A stretch of DNA of 64,000 nucleotides from Mansonella perstans. Taxonomy: Eukaryota > Nematoda > Chromadorea > Rhabditida > Onchocercidae. The number at the start of each line of letters is the position of its first letter. The stretch's first letter is position 1. Positions 45,634 to 58,432 of the stretch are shown piece after piece. The translations under genes were made by a program, and so were the position numbers. Location: assembly GCA_037074765.1 (NCBI GenBank), contig JBAMDO010000576.1, positions 372,001 through 436,000 on the forward strand, read 5' to 3'. A model generated the notes under the pieces. It did not search any database. It worked only from the letters and a program-made list of their open reading frames with translations, and had not been told where the DNA came from.

Positions 45634-48600
45634 ATGTCTGTAAGTTTCTTCTCTCATTTTTTTTTCTTTTCGTATTGGGAAGAAAAATGGAAATTTATTG
45701 AAATTATATTTTGTTTGTTGTTAGAATAAGTAAAAAAGAAAAAAAAAAAACTAAATTAAGCAATAAGATTTAGCTAAATAAATAAGACAATAAAATTTTT
45801 GTAAGTAAATAAAGTGATATTAGGAAAGGGAATAAAGCTAACTGAGAAATTTTGGGGAAGGAATGAAGAGTTGATGGTGAGTCGCTTGAAAACGCTCATT
45901 CTAAAGGAAGTGATGCATGATGTATATTCTTTAGTCATCGTGTGCAACATTCCTCCCCTTTGACCTTCCATTCTATGTTGTATTGTTGAGAAAAGAACTT
46001 GACTTTATTGTTACCGTATCAGAAGTAATATTGCTAGTAGATAATTGATAACGAGTATAACTTTTCTCTGTTATGATGAAAAGAAGTGCTGATGGTTGTG
46101 TATTTTTACCGACAAAAAGAGTACGGGAGGAGGTATGTGTGCTTGTTAACCTATTAGATGTTATTCTAATTTTGCTGAAATTCCGTTTTTTTCTCATAAC
46201 TACAAGGAATGAATGTTGTATTTGGTTTTAGTTGGAAGATTTTATTGCTCTTATTATGTTGTATATTTATACTTTCTATTGTTGAAGATAATTCTGATTA
46301 AATATGTATATGTATATATATATATATATGTTGTTTTTAATTTCAAATTTAATAGAATATCTCTTGCGAGGGAAAAGATTGATATAGCCAAAATTTAACC
46401 TTTTTTCCATAAATCGTCATTATACCAATTAAACAAAAATGGACAACATTAAATCAGTGGTCCATACAACGAATTGGCAAATATTTAGATTTCTTTAATA
46501 CATCAATTGTAGTTTAATTCGTATGGCTATGGAGCATATGGTTATGGGCAACAAGTAGCCACTCCTTATGGACATGATGAAACAGGGATGATGCAAGGTG
46601 TAATGGGTCCAGGAACTGGTGGTGGTGGTAGTTGCGGCAGCTCAGGAGGAGCTTACAATGCTCGTTATCATTTCCAAGCAGCACAGAATGCTGGATTCGA
46701 TACTGGTAGTGAAGATCATCAACCAAGGACTGTGTATGTTCCTTTACTTTATACTATGAATACTTCCGAAATTACAACATACAACATAAAAAGCTACTTT
46801 GTACTATGAATTTACTACTTTACTATGAATTTCGCTACTTTATACTTTATACTATGAATTTCGCTTCCTTTCTCGTTGGAGCGAAAAATCCATTCGTTCC
46901 AAATTACAACATACACTTATCATTTTTCATCGAATTCATGACATACATTCTGTTCCTGTGTTTTGATTGCAGCTATGTTGGAAATTTGGATCCAAGTATA
47001 ACTGAGGATTTTATAACTACGTTATTTGGACAGATTGGTGCTGTAACGAAAACAAAAGTCATCTTTGATGTACGTCTTTTTTGTTTGGGGTTTTAGAGAT
47101 GTGAAAGTATAAAATTTCGAGGTATTTGAGAGAAATATGTGCATTCTTTTTGCGACTTGTTATTGTTTACAATATCATTCACGTCCGCTTTGGTGGGTAG
47201 CGACGCTTTTATTTTTCAAAATTTTTTCATTTTTTCCTCATTCATTCTTATACGCTTTCTGGTACATTAATTATTGTAAAGAGTTTTGAATTTTTCTCCT
47301 TTCAATAGAAAAAGAGAAATCGGACGTGATATGATATGTATGCAGATAATAAGGGAGATATACACATGGCGTTGTTGTAAGGACTACTTGATGCTAATTG
47401 CTACTACAACTACCACTGTTACTACTTCATTGCACATCTCACAAACAGGATGTGGATATGATATGAATATGTGAATATTTGGAGAACAGGGAGAGTGTAC
47501 TCAAGTTGTCTCATATACACAGACTCTAATTCACAAACATGCCGGGGCATTTCGCGCTCTTTGGCTAAGTACCAATTTTTTCAAATTTAATTATTTCATC
47601 ATTTTCATTATATCTTTGAAGTTTTTTCATTCTTTTTCTATTCATTCACTTTCCTTCTTTTTATTATTGTCGAATTTTCTTCAATTTCTATTTGTTAAAA
47701 CACAAAGAAAAATCATACACACTCATTAGAAAGAAAAAAAACCATTGAACCCTAATATCCTTGAGGCTGCATCACTCCAACAGGTAAGTACCCGATGGCA
47801 TTGTTCAATATCCTGATTCCAATTACCTGAGGACAGGAGGAGATTAGATACTTAGTATACTAGTAATAGGTGCGAGTAAACAAGGGTGTGTTGTCAACAG
47901 AAACGAAACAGGTGAGTGTCAGATGTGCAACAATATTTGACGCTGTTTCATTTTTGAGCCTTTTAATTTTGTTTATTTTAAGATATTTTTTCATTGCGTA
48001 AAATTTCCCTGTTTGAAATTGAAGAAAAGAAGAATGTGACAGCGTCAAAGCAAATTAAATCATGTGATCTAAGTTATTATTGTATATTCGCTTTACAGGG
48101 AACTAATGATCCGTATGCTTTTGTGGAATTTGCCGATCACTACACTGCTGCACAGGCACTGCAAGCAATGAACAAAAGAGTACTTTTGGAAAAGGTTTGT
48201 TTTTAGGACGAGACTTTTCATAACCAGAATTCTCTGTTGTTGTTGGAGCTTTGTTTTCTACTTTGTATTTTGGAAATTTTGTGATTATCAGATGATAGCT
48301 TGGAAGATCCTGAACATAAAGTAATTGGGAATTGCCAGCTTTCATTGTGTATGTCTTAAGAGAAGACATTTCATTTTTTAGAATGACAGCTAAGATATAT
48401 AGAGTTGGTCATCACTAATCGGTTAATCAGTTTAGGTCATATTTTAAATATTTATATCAATATCTAGAGAATATCCAACTGAAGAGGGAAAATTTTAGGA
48501 AATGAAAGTAAACTGGGCAACGGAGCCTGGATCACAGGCCAAAGTGGACACTAGCAAACACTTTCATGTATTTGTTGGTGATCTATCACCAGAAGTTGAT

Positions 48601-50640
48601 AATAAGGCATTGAAAGATGCATTCGCTCCATTTGGAGAAGTTTCGTAAGTCTTTTTTCACCATAGTTTATGATCGAATAAGCTTAACATATAAGGAAATC
48701 AGTTTGGTGACTACTGATACTTGACAGTCATCATTACAATTGAATTTTGCGATGCTATTTTATGTTTTTTTTTTGCTTATTTTAGGGATGCTAAAGTAAT
48801 TAGGGATGCAACAACTTTGAAATCAAAAGGCTATGGATTTGTTTCCTATCCAAAGAGAGAGGTAAGTTTTTTAATTTTTGTTAGTGTTTTTGTTTTTATG
48901 AGGACATTGTCAATTTTTGAAGAATGATATACGCCGGTTTGATATTGTATTTCATGTTTCAGTCCGATATGGTTGTATGTTTTAGGATTTTGAAAAATAT
49001 TTTAAAAAAAGAAAAAGTGTATCCGTCGACATTAGGGCTGTTATGCATTTTCGATTACCAAAATTCCCAACCAAGTACGGTAAAGAAATAGAGATACATT
49101 AACAAAAAATAAGTAAATACAACATTTAGGAGGCGGAGCGAGCTATAGAACAAATGAATGGTCAGTGGTTGGGACGGCGAACAATTCGTACAAATTGGGC
49201 AACACGTAAACCAACTGGCACTGGTGCTGGTGATGGACAGTATGGACGTAGCGAGTTGAATTACGATGACGTCTACAATCAGACGGGTCCTGACAACACA
49301 TCTGTTTACGTCGGAAATGTTAACTCAAGTGCTAACGGTAGGTCGCTCGAGATATTATTGAGTGCTGGGTGTAAAATTTTCCGAATATGAAAGCACTTCT
49401 TAAGAGCTTACGTGTGCTGCTACTAAATGAGCTGTCTTGGCGCATTTATGAAGCATTATCGCATGGTCAGTGTCAAAGAAGTGCTATAATATTAAATTTT
49501 TTGCGGCACATTCATTCCTCGAACTGTAAGTTTGAGTGTATATGTGCTTCTACAGTTTTAATAACATTTGAAAAGTTATTTAGGTAAGCATCACAGTAAT
49601 TGCTACGTCTTGTGGTTCGAGCGCTTAATACTTAGTTTGAATTGTGCCTGTTGTTTTCTTCAGGAAATGTCGAGAGATATAAGAAATTTGTAGCGGGATT
49701 TGCATTATTGTGGCGATCATACATAATACTTTTATAAAAAAAGCATTGCTTTAGATGAAGACTTGCGAGCAGCATTTGATAAATTCGGGCGTATCCTAGA
49801 GGTTCGGATCTTCAAATCACAGGGTTATGCATTCGTGCGTTTTGACAAAAAGGATTCTGCCTGTAACGCCATCTGCAAAATGAATGGACAAGAACTATGC
49901 GGTCAGAACATCAAATGTTCTTGGGGAAGAACACCTGAGGTATAGTATGATAGCTTTACATTGTTAGCAGAAGTTAAGTATGACGATTAAAATATTTGAA
50001 GTGCGATTAAATCGAAATATTGATTAAAATATTATAAAGTATTGATTCAAATTTCGATTTCGTATTTTCCTTTCATGGGTATGCTTCCAGCATCTTGGCG
50101 TTAATTCAAAAATTTTTCTTTAGGGCCACAGCCAGCAAGCCAATGCATACAATCAGGCTCAAGCGTATGCAAATTATGGTGGTTATGGGGCATATGGATA
50201 TGGAAATGGTGCATCAGGTGGTCCTGGTGGTAGTGCTGCAGCACAGCAACAATACTGGAATTACTATCAGCAGTATTATAGTAATCCACAGCTTGTTCAG
50301 CAACAGTGGCAGAGGTAAATTTGAATTTCATGATTTGGTTGTTGCTACAAGTACTTGAGTTTTCAGCACTTGATTTACAGGAAAGAGATATCGTTTTATG
50401 AAAAGAGAAGTACAAACGTATTTGAACATCTTTCACTTAATTTTACTGAAAAACACTGATATCTCGATATCTTCTCCAATATTTTAATACGTCTAGTAAA
50501 AAAGTCCTTTAAATATGAGACACATCGATGTAGTCTCAATTTTTTTAATATAAATTAGAAGTATTTGATATTTATCATTTTTATTCTCTATATGTTTCAG
50601 TTATTGGCAGCAGCAGCAGCCACAAGGTGGAAATCAGTAA
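45634..50640 (+). CDS. tiar-1: TIA-1/TIAR-type RNA-binding protein, three RRMs
   Basis: Binds U/AU-rich RNA and nucleates stress granules in the known family. Exons: 45634-45639, 46513-46733, 46973-47069, 48099-48194, 48499-48644, 48786-48861, 49130-49337, 49755-49939, 50124-50314, 50601-50640; 421 aa. RRM1 (about 75-150) has RNP2 VYVGNL and RNP1 [11 protein letters not shown]2 (about 164-240) VFVGDL and [11 protein letters not shown]3 (about 275-345) VYVGNV and QGYAFVRF. The N-terminus is Gly/Tyr-rich and the C-terminus Gln/Tyr-rich, ending [13 protein letters not shown], prion-like as in TIA-1. Exon 1 encodes only Met-Ser; TTTACAG (45618-45624) nine bases upstream fits trans-splicing. AATAAA at about 50917 is a likely polyadenylation signal. 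C. elegans has tiar-1, -2 and -3, so the paralogue is not certain. Confidence 0.93.
46738..46868. repeat. Degenerate short repeat in TIAR intron 2
   Basis: Repeated variants of TACTTTATACTATGAAT and TTTCGC occur four to five times with irregular spacing (about 22-40 bases) immediately after the exon 2 donor. Confidence 0.7.
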
Positions 50641-52699
50641 GTGGAGCAAAGCGACATTGTTAGGAGGGCAGTTCTTTTATTGGAATCACTGCGGGAAGGA
50701 ATCTTATCAAATATTTTTGAACAATTAATGTTTTTCTCGAAAGAATCGTATCAAATATTTTTAAACAGTTAATATTTTTCTCAAACACTTTTTCTTTACA
50801 CGCCATTTTTTTAAAACGTAATTTAAATCATATATATTTTATTTATTAATTGTTATACAAACAGTGCATCTCATTGTTTTCTTCAGTGCGAATAGTACAT
50901 ATTTCTTCTGTTAATGAATAAAACACAGTGTCCTGTGTTTGTTTATTTTTTCCAACTTTTTTTCCAGAACAATTTACTTCTTTATTTATTTATGTCATCG
51001 ACATTTAAGCACATTATTCAGCTTGTCGTTCTGTTTTTTCCTCACTAGACTCATTTTTTTATCGTCGAAAATTCATTATGTTTTGTTTCCTTTTCCGAGC
51101 AGTTAAACAAGATTTTTGATGTAAATCAAACAATATTTATTCGTTATCCTGATATAATTTTAATGACATTAAGAGCTCCTTCTACCTAGTTAACCCGTGC
51201 CTGTAAGGATAAGCAAAGTATAAAGAAGAGAGAACCATTAGCTTTATGTTAAATTGCTGGAAAAAATTAGATTGTATTGGAGTGATGATTAAATAATTAT
51301 GATGTGATATAGTAAAAGGTGGTTTCTTTTCTTTACATCTTGTTTGGGTCATTTTTCTCTTTGGTTCTTTCTTTATATTATCGATTGTTTTTTTTTTTTT
51401 TTTTCATCATTTCCTTCTCATTCGTGAGATTTCAGTTATGATTTTACGTAATTTTTTTTTGTAGGATTATGCGTACTTGTGTTTCCGTTGTTTTTGTTAG
51501 TATAATGCATCTTCGTTCAATGAGTTCTGTTTCTCCTAATGAAAGCAGTGTGAAGCTAATATGATTTACACATTTTACTATCACTGTCCTGAAAGTCTCC
51601 TGAAGCGGATATGTAATATGAAGGATTATGCTTTTAAGTGGTTACAAATGTTTGTGATTTTTTATTAATTCAAATCAAGATCTTCAGGACCTAAATTTGA
51701 ATTTTTTATAGTTGTAAAAATTTCATTCTAATCCCCACCGTTTGCTGCTTGACTTAGCGCAATAATTTCCGGAAAATACTTCAGTAGTGTTTAATACAAT
51801 TCATTATGGGTGCAAATACTGACATACAACATCCTTAAAATGAAAAAATGAAACAGGCTTATTTACGCCGGAGCTAAAGTTTGGTAGTCTGTTCAGAGTT
51901 TCTTCTATTAATGAGAAATAGATGGAAGGTGAAGCAAGCTAAGATTAAACTAGAAAAGGAAAAAAGCATAGGATTGTACGAGGCTAGGCTTAAATTTCAA
52001 CTGCTTCTGAATATGCGATAGTTTTTTGAAATCTTGAATCAAAAGGCTGAAATTTGTCATTGTGGAAAATAATATTTCTCTTGGATCTCAATTAACACGA
52101 TACGGAAGAAGGGAGAAAAAAATTTTACACGGTACGGAAGAGAAAAACGGAAGAAGGGAGAAAAAAAAAACGGAGAAATAGGGATTTTCTATTTTCAGTT
52201 CAGTTTTTCTCAGTTTCATTTCCGTCGTACCGTATCGAATCTTAAAGTGTGTTTTCTCAGTACTCGAAAATATTTGTAATAATGTAAGCTAATAGGCTTA
52301 TTACCATTTGAAGAATGTTTGAGTGTTGGACACAAATGATTTAATGCGAGCCGTGAGAAATAACAGGCCTCATTCATTTCCATATCACAGGTATTCGTTC
52401 CATCTATGGACATCATACAACTTTATCATAGCTTATCAAAGTAAAACGATTCTACAAAATGTTGCAATCAATTGTTGACGATGGTTTCCTCATGTCGATG
52501 AATATTATTGGCTGATGTCGACGGATGGCTGAATGTTATCATTAGAAAACTATCCTGCAGAGGTAACTGCACAGTTTGAAACCAATGTCACATATATTGA
52601 AACTAGTAGTCATTTAGGGCCATTTTGTGTTTCTACCAAATAGTCGTTTTATGAAAGTCCTCTTCACGTGGCAAAGTCATTTGTCCAATTTACTGATAG
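50641..52699. other. TIAR 3' UTR and intergenic
   Basis: The likely TIAR 3' UTR extends to the AATAAA near 50917. The remainder is AT-rich with T tracts near 51390. No gene recognised. Confidence 0.45.
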
Positions 52700-52741
52700 C
52701 AGCACAGTGCAAAGAAATCAAAAGTACCGCTCAATAATCTA

Positions 52742-52940
52742 TTAATAGCTCCACTATATGACAGTTTAAATGAATTGAGATCAAAATTATCAGCACTATA
52801 CGATAGTGTAAATGAACTGAGATCAAAATTATCAGCACTATACGATAGTGTAAATGAACTGAAATCGAAATTATCAACATTATACGATAGTGTAAATGAA
52901 CTGAGATCGAAATTATCAGTACTTCTAGCATCACTATCAC
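52742..52940. repeat. 42-bp tandem repeat, about 4.3 copies
   Basis: Unit GAGATCAAAATTATCAGCAC, TATACGATAGTG, TAAATGAACT; copies start at 52777, 52819, 52861 and 52903 and a partial one precedes. In one plus frame the array is open for about 108 codons and encodes the 14-residue unit RSKLSALYDSVNEL, with hydrophobics at positions 4, 7, 11 and 14. No start, splice or homology evidence shows that it is translated. Confidence 0.93.
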
Positions 52941-53023
52941 TTGCTCTCTTTTCCTTGAACTATTTTCCACGTTACATTACTATTTATTTCGCTAAATATG
53001 AAGGCAAGATACTAATGCATTAA

Positions 53024-53666
53024 TATTTTTATAATGTGATGGAAGGTATTACCAATAAGAAACTTTGATGATAAGATAAAAACAAAATACCATTCATATT
53101 TCTCAATAAAAGAAACAAATATTACGTTGTCATTAGTAAATAAAGCAAATACAGAAATTCTAAATTGCTCTTAATCACAGCCAGAAATTAACTACTGTAA
53201 CTTCGTTTCCATATAACTTTCAGTTGTGCATTCCTATCACCCAAGATTCAAAAGAATAAAATTGCAAAAAAAATTATCAAATTATGGTATGATTAGGATT
53301 AGGATTTGCTCGAGCAAAAACTTATGATGAGCAGTGAAATTTACGACCTCAACAAGATAACTCTTTTTCAGATATTTGGAAAGTTGACTTGAAGATTTGA
53401 ATTTTCTACTACAGACACATCTTAAATGGAGCATTTGCTATCTGAAATTTATCTATTGGCAGTGGAGTGAAGGAAAACTTTTGTGCTTATTACACTTGCC
53501 AGAAATCATTGATTTCTATTACAGAACAAAGTCGTTAATTTGAAATAACGGCACGAATAAATATACGAATAATTAATATGCATTCCTGATTTTTTTATTT
53601 TAAATTTTATCGCATTGCTTCTGATTTTCCCGATTCCTTTACTTTTCATTCTATTCTTCACCACCT
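53024..53666. other. Intergenic, 3' flank of the lysine-rich gene
   Basis: AT-rich. Nothing coding recognised. Confidence 0.4.
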
Positions 53667-55502
53667 TTATGAGTTCAATTTCTTGACTTGTCCAGATTGA
53701 TTTGAACTATTTTTCATTTTTCTGATTCTTTTCGACGCACTTGATTTATCCGCTGGGTCCGTTTCTTCGTTTTTTAAACTCTCGATTTGTTGGAGTGTAT
53801 CGTCTTCATCAGATCGTGACTATAAAATCAACATCACTCTGTTTGTCTTGGAATAAAGTTGATTGCTGCTCAAAGAACTCAATTAAGTTTGAAATTTTAT
53901 TTCAAGTTCAATCATTCCCTTGAAATTCAACATCTTTACTCTAAATTAAGCGCTTCCACAAACAATTTCAGTAAAGCTAGTATCATTTTCTGAATTAATC
54001 TGAGGATTGCTTTTTCAGGGATTTTTCTGTCAAAACAAATGATGGATGTGTGAATTAGAACTTCACGCAGAAAATTAGCACTACGATTGGAGTTATTGTA
54101 TAAACATGCCTGTAAGCTTGAACTAGAACTCACTTGGTAGAATCCTTCCTCAGTTTTCTCCTTCTTATCTTTTTCTAGCGCCTCTTCTTGTTTGTTTTTT
54201 GTTGACATAAGTTCCGTAACAATTTGATCAGATACTTCTTTATCATCAACTTTTCCGGAAAGACCATGCTACATAACTAGGAAATTAAACATATAGGGTT
54301 TGAAAAAAAAAACGATGTCTATTTTAACAATTGAAATTATTAATTTTTTTTAGCCCCTAAATGTCTTGAAAACATAAAGAAGTTTATCCAGCGTCAGAAA
54401 TCATTTAAATAATTACAGTGAAATTTCTTCAACTAAACATCCAACCTGATTTGATAATACATCTTGATTGCTATGTATTTTCTTTTTTTCTTTATCGCTC
54501 TGCAATCTTTTAGCAATGATATAACAGCGAATGATCGTAATTATAGTTAATTAAGGAATTAGTGAAATAAAAACAATCCAACTAAATGCAAATGCATCAG
54601 CTTCAAGTATTATAATTCAAATGAATCTTCATAAACTTCCTCCAACTTATGATTGCGTAAATATCTTCTAATTACTATTAAAAAAAAAAATTATAATTAG
54701 AAGAGATGAGATGCATTTAAAGAGATAGCAATCGGGCTTGGAATCCTTTCTTATCTCTCCAATTTATAATTTTAAGAACTTTATCAATTTTCTTTTCGTT
54801 CGAAAGAGTTAGAACAATGGAATAAACAGAAAAGTTCTTGAGGTTACAGAATGGGTAGAATGATTAATAAAGAGAGATTGATTGAATTAATAAAGGAATG
54901 CTGTAATAACTTCACATTTCATTAAAAAATTGTAAGCATAAGTACACGAAATAGCATACCTTTTTGTCCTTTATCTCTCCTGCTGGATGATCTGAAGTTA
55001 ACAAATTCTCTTTTTTCATAGAATTATTTTTAGTCAATTCTTTTTGAGTCTAAAAGAAGCGATCGATTAAAACTTTAGGTAACAATCAATTATGACACTG
55101 ATTACGCTTTTATAATATCAGCAGGCAATAAAGAACAACTTAGCAATGCAACAGAAAATGCACTGTAAAAACCTTTCAATTATTTAATATCAACTCATTT
55201 TAGGTGATCATTTTATTAACAAAATAGGTCATCTCCATGTGTACCATTTGCCCACAAAAAATAAGTAATGAGGAATGCAAATGATAAACTTACAAAAATT
55301 ATGACATCAAATATTTCTTTGGGTATCAGATTGTTTTAGAAATCAGAAATAAACGTAGCAAATATGGACAAACTTTTTCCTTCTTTTCATTAGACATAAC
55401 TATTTTCTGCACTGAATTTACATCTTTCTTCTTCAAGCTTTTCTTCTTGTCTGAACATAGAACTATTGACATAATCATTATCATGACTGCAGCAACTGTC
55501 AT
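53667..55502 (-). CDS. Unrecognised lysine-rich predicted secreted protein
   Basis: Exons in gene order: 55502-55374, 55049-54960, 54499-54446, 54268-54134, 53819-53667; 186 aa. All four introns are phase 0, so every internal exon (30, 18 and 45 codons) is removable without breaking frame. MTVAAVMIMIMSIVLCS is a signal peptide or signal anchor. The rest is hydrophilic and probably disordered, dominated by Lys, Glu, Asp, Ser and Asn (KKKSLKKKDVN, SDKEKKKIHSN, NKQEEALEKDKKEKTEEGFY, KSSASKRIRKMKNSS). No domain or further cysteine is seen past the signal. TTTGCAG nine bases upstream of the ATG looks like a trans-splice acceptor. The donor of exon 1 is GTTTGT. Similar small charged secreted proteins are common and lineage-specific in parasitic nematodes; I do not recognise this one. 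Confidence 0.68.
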
Positions 55503-55511
55503 GCCAATCAA

Positions 55512-58401
55512 CTGCAAACATTTTTCTTTTCAAAATAAAGTAGTAAACTTTCGCCATCACATTAGGAATATTTAGAAATTTCTAATTACAACCGAGTAGA
55601 GAAAGTCATTTCAGGAAGGTAGGGAATACCAATACTTAAGATCGTAAAGATCGTAGTGGTGAGAAATCTCCCGAAAGGAACAACTAAAAGGATATCATTT
55701 TCGCTTAATAGACTCCGCAATTAACGACGATTAACTATGACTTGATAATCTTGCTAAAACTGTTTTACTAGCCATTATTTATGCAGAACTTAATGTACAG
55801 CAATTAATTGACTACGACCAGTAATGTGAAAATCATTATATGGATCAGCATTAAATGTCGGTTACTTAAGTCCGATATGTTTCCAGATGATGATGTTAAT
55901 CACTTATAGTGATGTTTAGAAAAAGTACTCTGTCAGCTATTAAAATATTCCATACAATAAAATCATGGTATGAGATAAATTTTTCCTCTAGTATAGTAAT
56001 TTCAAGCAACTAAAAAAAATAGTTGGAAAATATACCGCAATAACTATGTGCTGCGTATTTACGGGCATATTATGTAAAATGTAAGCTGTAAAATGTGTGT
56101 ATTAAATCGAATTGTTTTCTGTAGATGTTAACAATTTCCTTGGAGTATTATCCTGCGAACTGAAAAAGGGAAACTTTGGAATTGTAATGCTTTCTGAACT
56201 TCATGCAACATTTCAATTAACATCAAACTTTGAAACTTTTTCTGATTTAATATTACCTTGTTATAAATATTAGATTCAAAATTTTACAAATATTGACAAA
56301 TTGAAAGGGTCAAGAGGATCAAACAACTTGGAGGGTCAGGAAACATCTTTAAGAAAGTAATTCATAATTTTCTACTCCACAAATTGTATTTGACCTCTGA
56401 ATCATCCCAAGATCAAATCTTTGAAAAATTATCTAAACTAAGCGGTTCTTTCTTCTATTAAATCTTCCTAGCTTTTTTTTTTGATTCGGTTTGGTACAAC
56501 TATTTCTTTATTTTAACAGAAATCAAAAATATGAAATATGCAAAATTTTTGAAATATGAAATTCAGTTGTTAATGTATTCATTTTGACGGTTGACAACAT
56601 CGGAGGTAGTTTTTTCTTTTTTAATGATAAAATTTAGGAATGCAATGGGTCGATTTTTGCATTAAACTTCTCTATTGTATCCAGACATCTACCTGGCTTG
56701 TAACTTTACCTACGCTTTGTTAATAGCAGCAAGTGACGGACATCGACCGCCACTAGAATAATGCGAATACGAAATGATGCTTTGGAATATACTATGTAAT
56801 TTAAATCACTGACAATTGAAACATAATGAATTCTTCATTAAAAAATTGGAGTCTGATGCCTTCCACTGAAGATATGGAGATATGAACCATTTTTCTGGAG
56901 TACAATGAGGAATCAACTAATGCAAGAAGTGTTGAGTGAAAGAAGCGAAAAATGGAACCAAGGAGAGCTAACGAATAGAAGGAACTAACCTAACAGGAGG
57001 ATCGATGAAGTATAACTTTGGGATTGGAGTTATATTCTGGTGGCGAAAATGAAAGAGCGAAAAGTAAATGGACAAGCAGAGGAGGCGATCCCTTATAGAA
57101 AGGTCGGGATCAATATAGAGTAAACGTTCCGTGACTTCGGTATAAAATTTTTGAATGATTATTGCCGTGCGAAATGACCTCATTTTATAAACGACATTTA
57201 TGGATTAGAAGGAGGTACTAGAAAGAAGTCTAATTATAATGATGGTGATATCTCGCATTGTACATAGCTTTAACCTTCAACGTCGGCTATGAAGCTAGTT
57301 CGAGTAACTGAATGACTTGTGGATATTTACTATTTCTTGGATCTACCAGAGATATTTCCTGCTTCAATATTCACCAAATGATACACCCCATAGAACGGGA
57401 AATAGACGAATGATTTAATGGAAATTCTTCAAGATGTACTTGGCGATGGACAAAAGAGACGAATCACCGCTTCATGCACGTATTCGGGTTTTTTAAGCAA
57501 CACGTGAATAACCATTCCCATTCTCCGTGGTCATTTGCTTAAATATTACAATCAATACAGTCAGACTATAATAGGATAAGGACGGGGTTGGATGAAAGAC
57601 CGTGAGAAAACTGAATTGCAGCATTGTTGAGGTGCATCTACTTCTTTGATATGTGTTTCAATGTGACATAGACAGACCGTAGATAAGGTGGTTTAGGGAT
57701 TATCCTTAGAGGATGCTTCGTGAATGGGCATATTGTTCGGGGATGATTGGTATGTTTTAGATGACTGTAAGCAATCTAGTAGAAAGATATTCATCTGTCA
57801 AAAATCCGTTTCTGTTCCGTTTTCTTTTTCAGTTAATTGAACACGTAGACATTCAATATGACTTCTGTTGCTTAGCGGGGAATTGATACATAAAGTAGTA
57901 GAAGATGGGAATATTACTGCATGGATTCCATCTTTTGGACATTTTTGATGTTTAAATATTACTAGTTTATTTGTTTTCCAGATTTAATCGCTCTTTTCCC
58001 ATCCTCAGTTTTAAGTCCTATAGCTTCATGATATCTCTTGTATCCCAACTTTCCTCCAGGAAAAGACAGTCGAATTCTCCAAAGATCTCAAGGAATATTG
58101 TCAGAAAACTTGACCAAGTAATCGTGTGGGAAAACTAAAGCAAAGCGAGGATAACATCACAGACTGTAACATATCGACTAGAGGAAGATCAGTATTACGG
58201 AGTTACGGATTATTACGGATAATCAATACGGATTAAAGATTACGGGTCTACGAGCTTTCCTTGAACGAATGGCATAGTACTGTTTTTGGAAGTAAACGGA
58301 TCTACGACATAACGGATCTACGACATAACGAAAGCGGAGAAAATATTGATGAAAGCACAGTCCTCCGGTTATTGTTCATTCTTCTCGCATTAATTAATTT
58401 T
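55512..58401. other. Intergenic between divergent genes
   Basis: About 2.9 kb between the minus-strand lysine-rich gene and the plus-strand nanos gene. It should contain both promoters. Near 58306-58330 the 16-base unit ATAACGGATCTACGAC is repeated about twice. No gene or RNA recognised. Confidence 0.4.
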
Positions 58402-58432
58402 ATTATTCTAGGCTCGATTTACTAGCCACGAT

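Noticed and set aside
53969..54030. Alternative last exon of the lysine-rich gene (AAAAATCCCTG...)
   Set aside because: In the correct phase 0 it stops after three codons; the exon at 53819-53667 is in phase and much longer.
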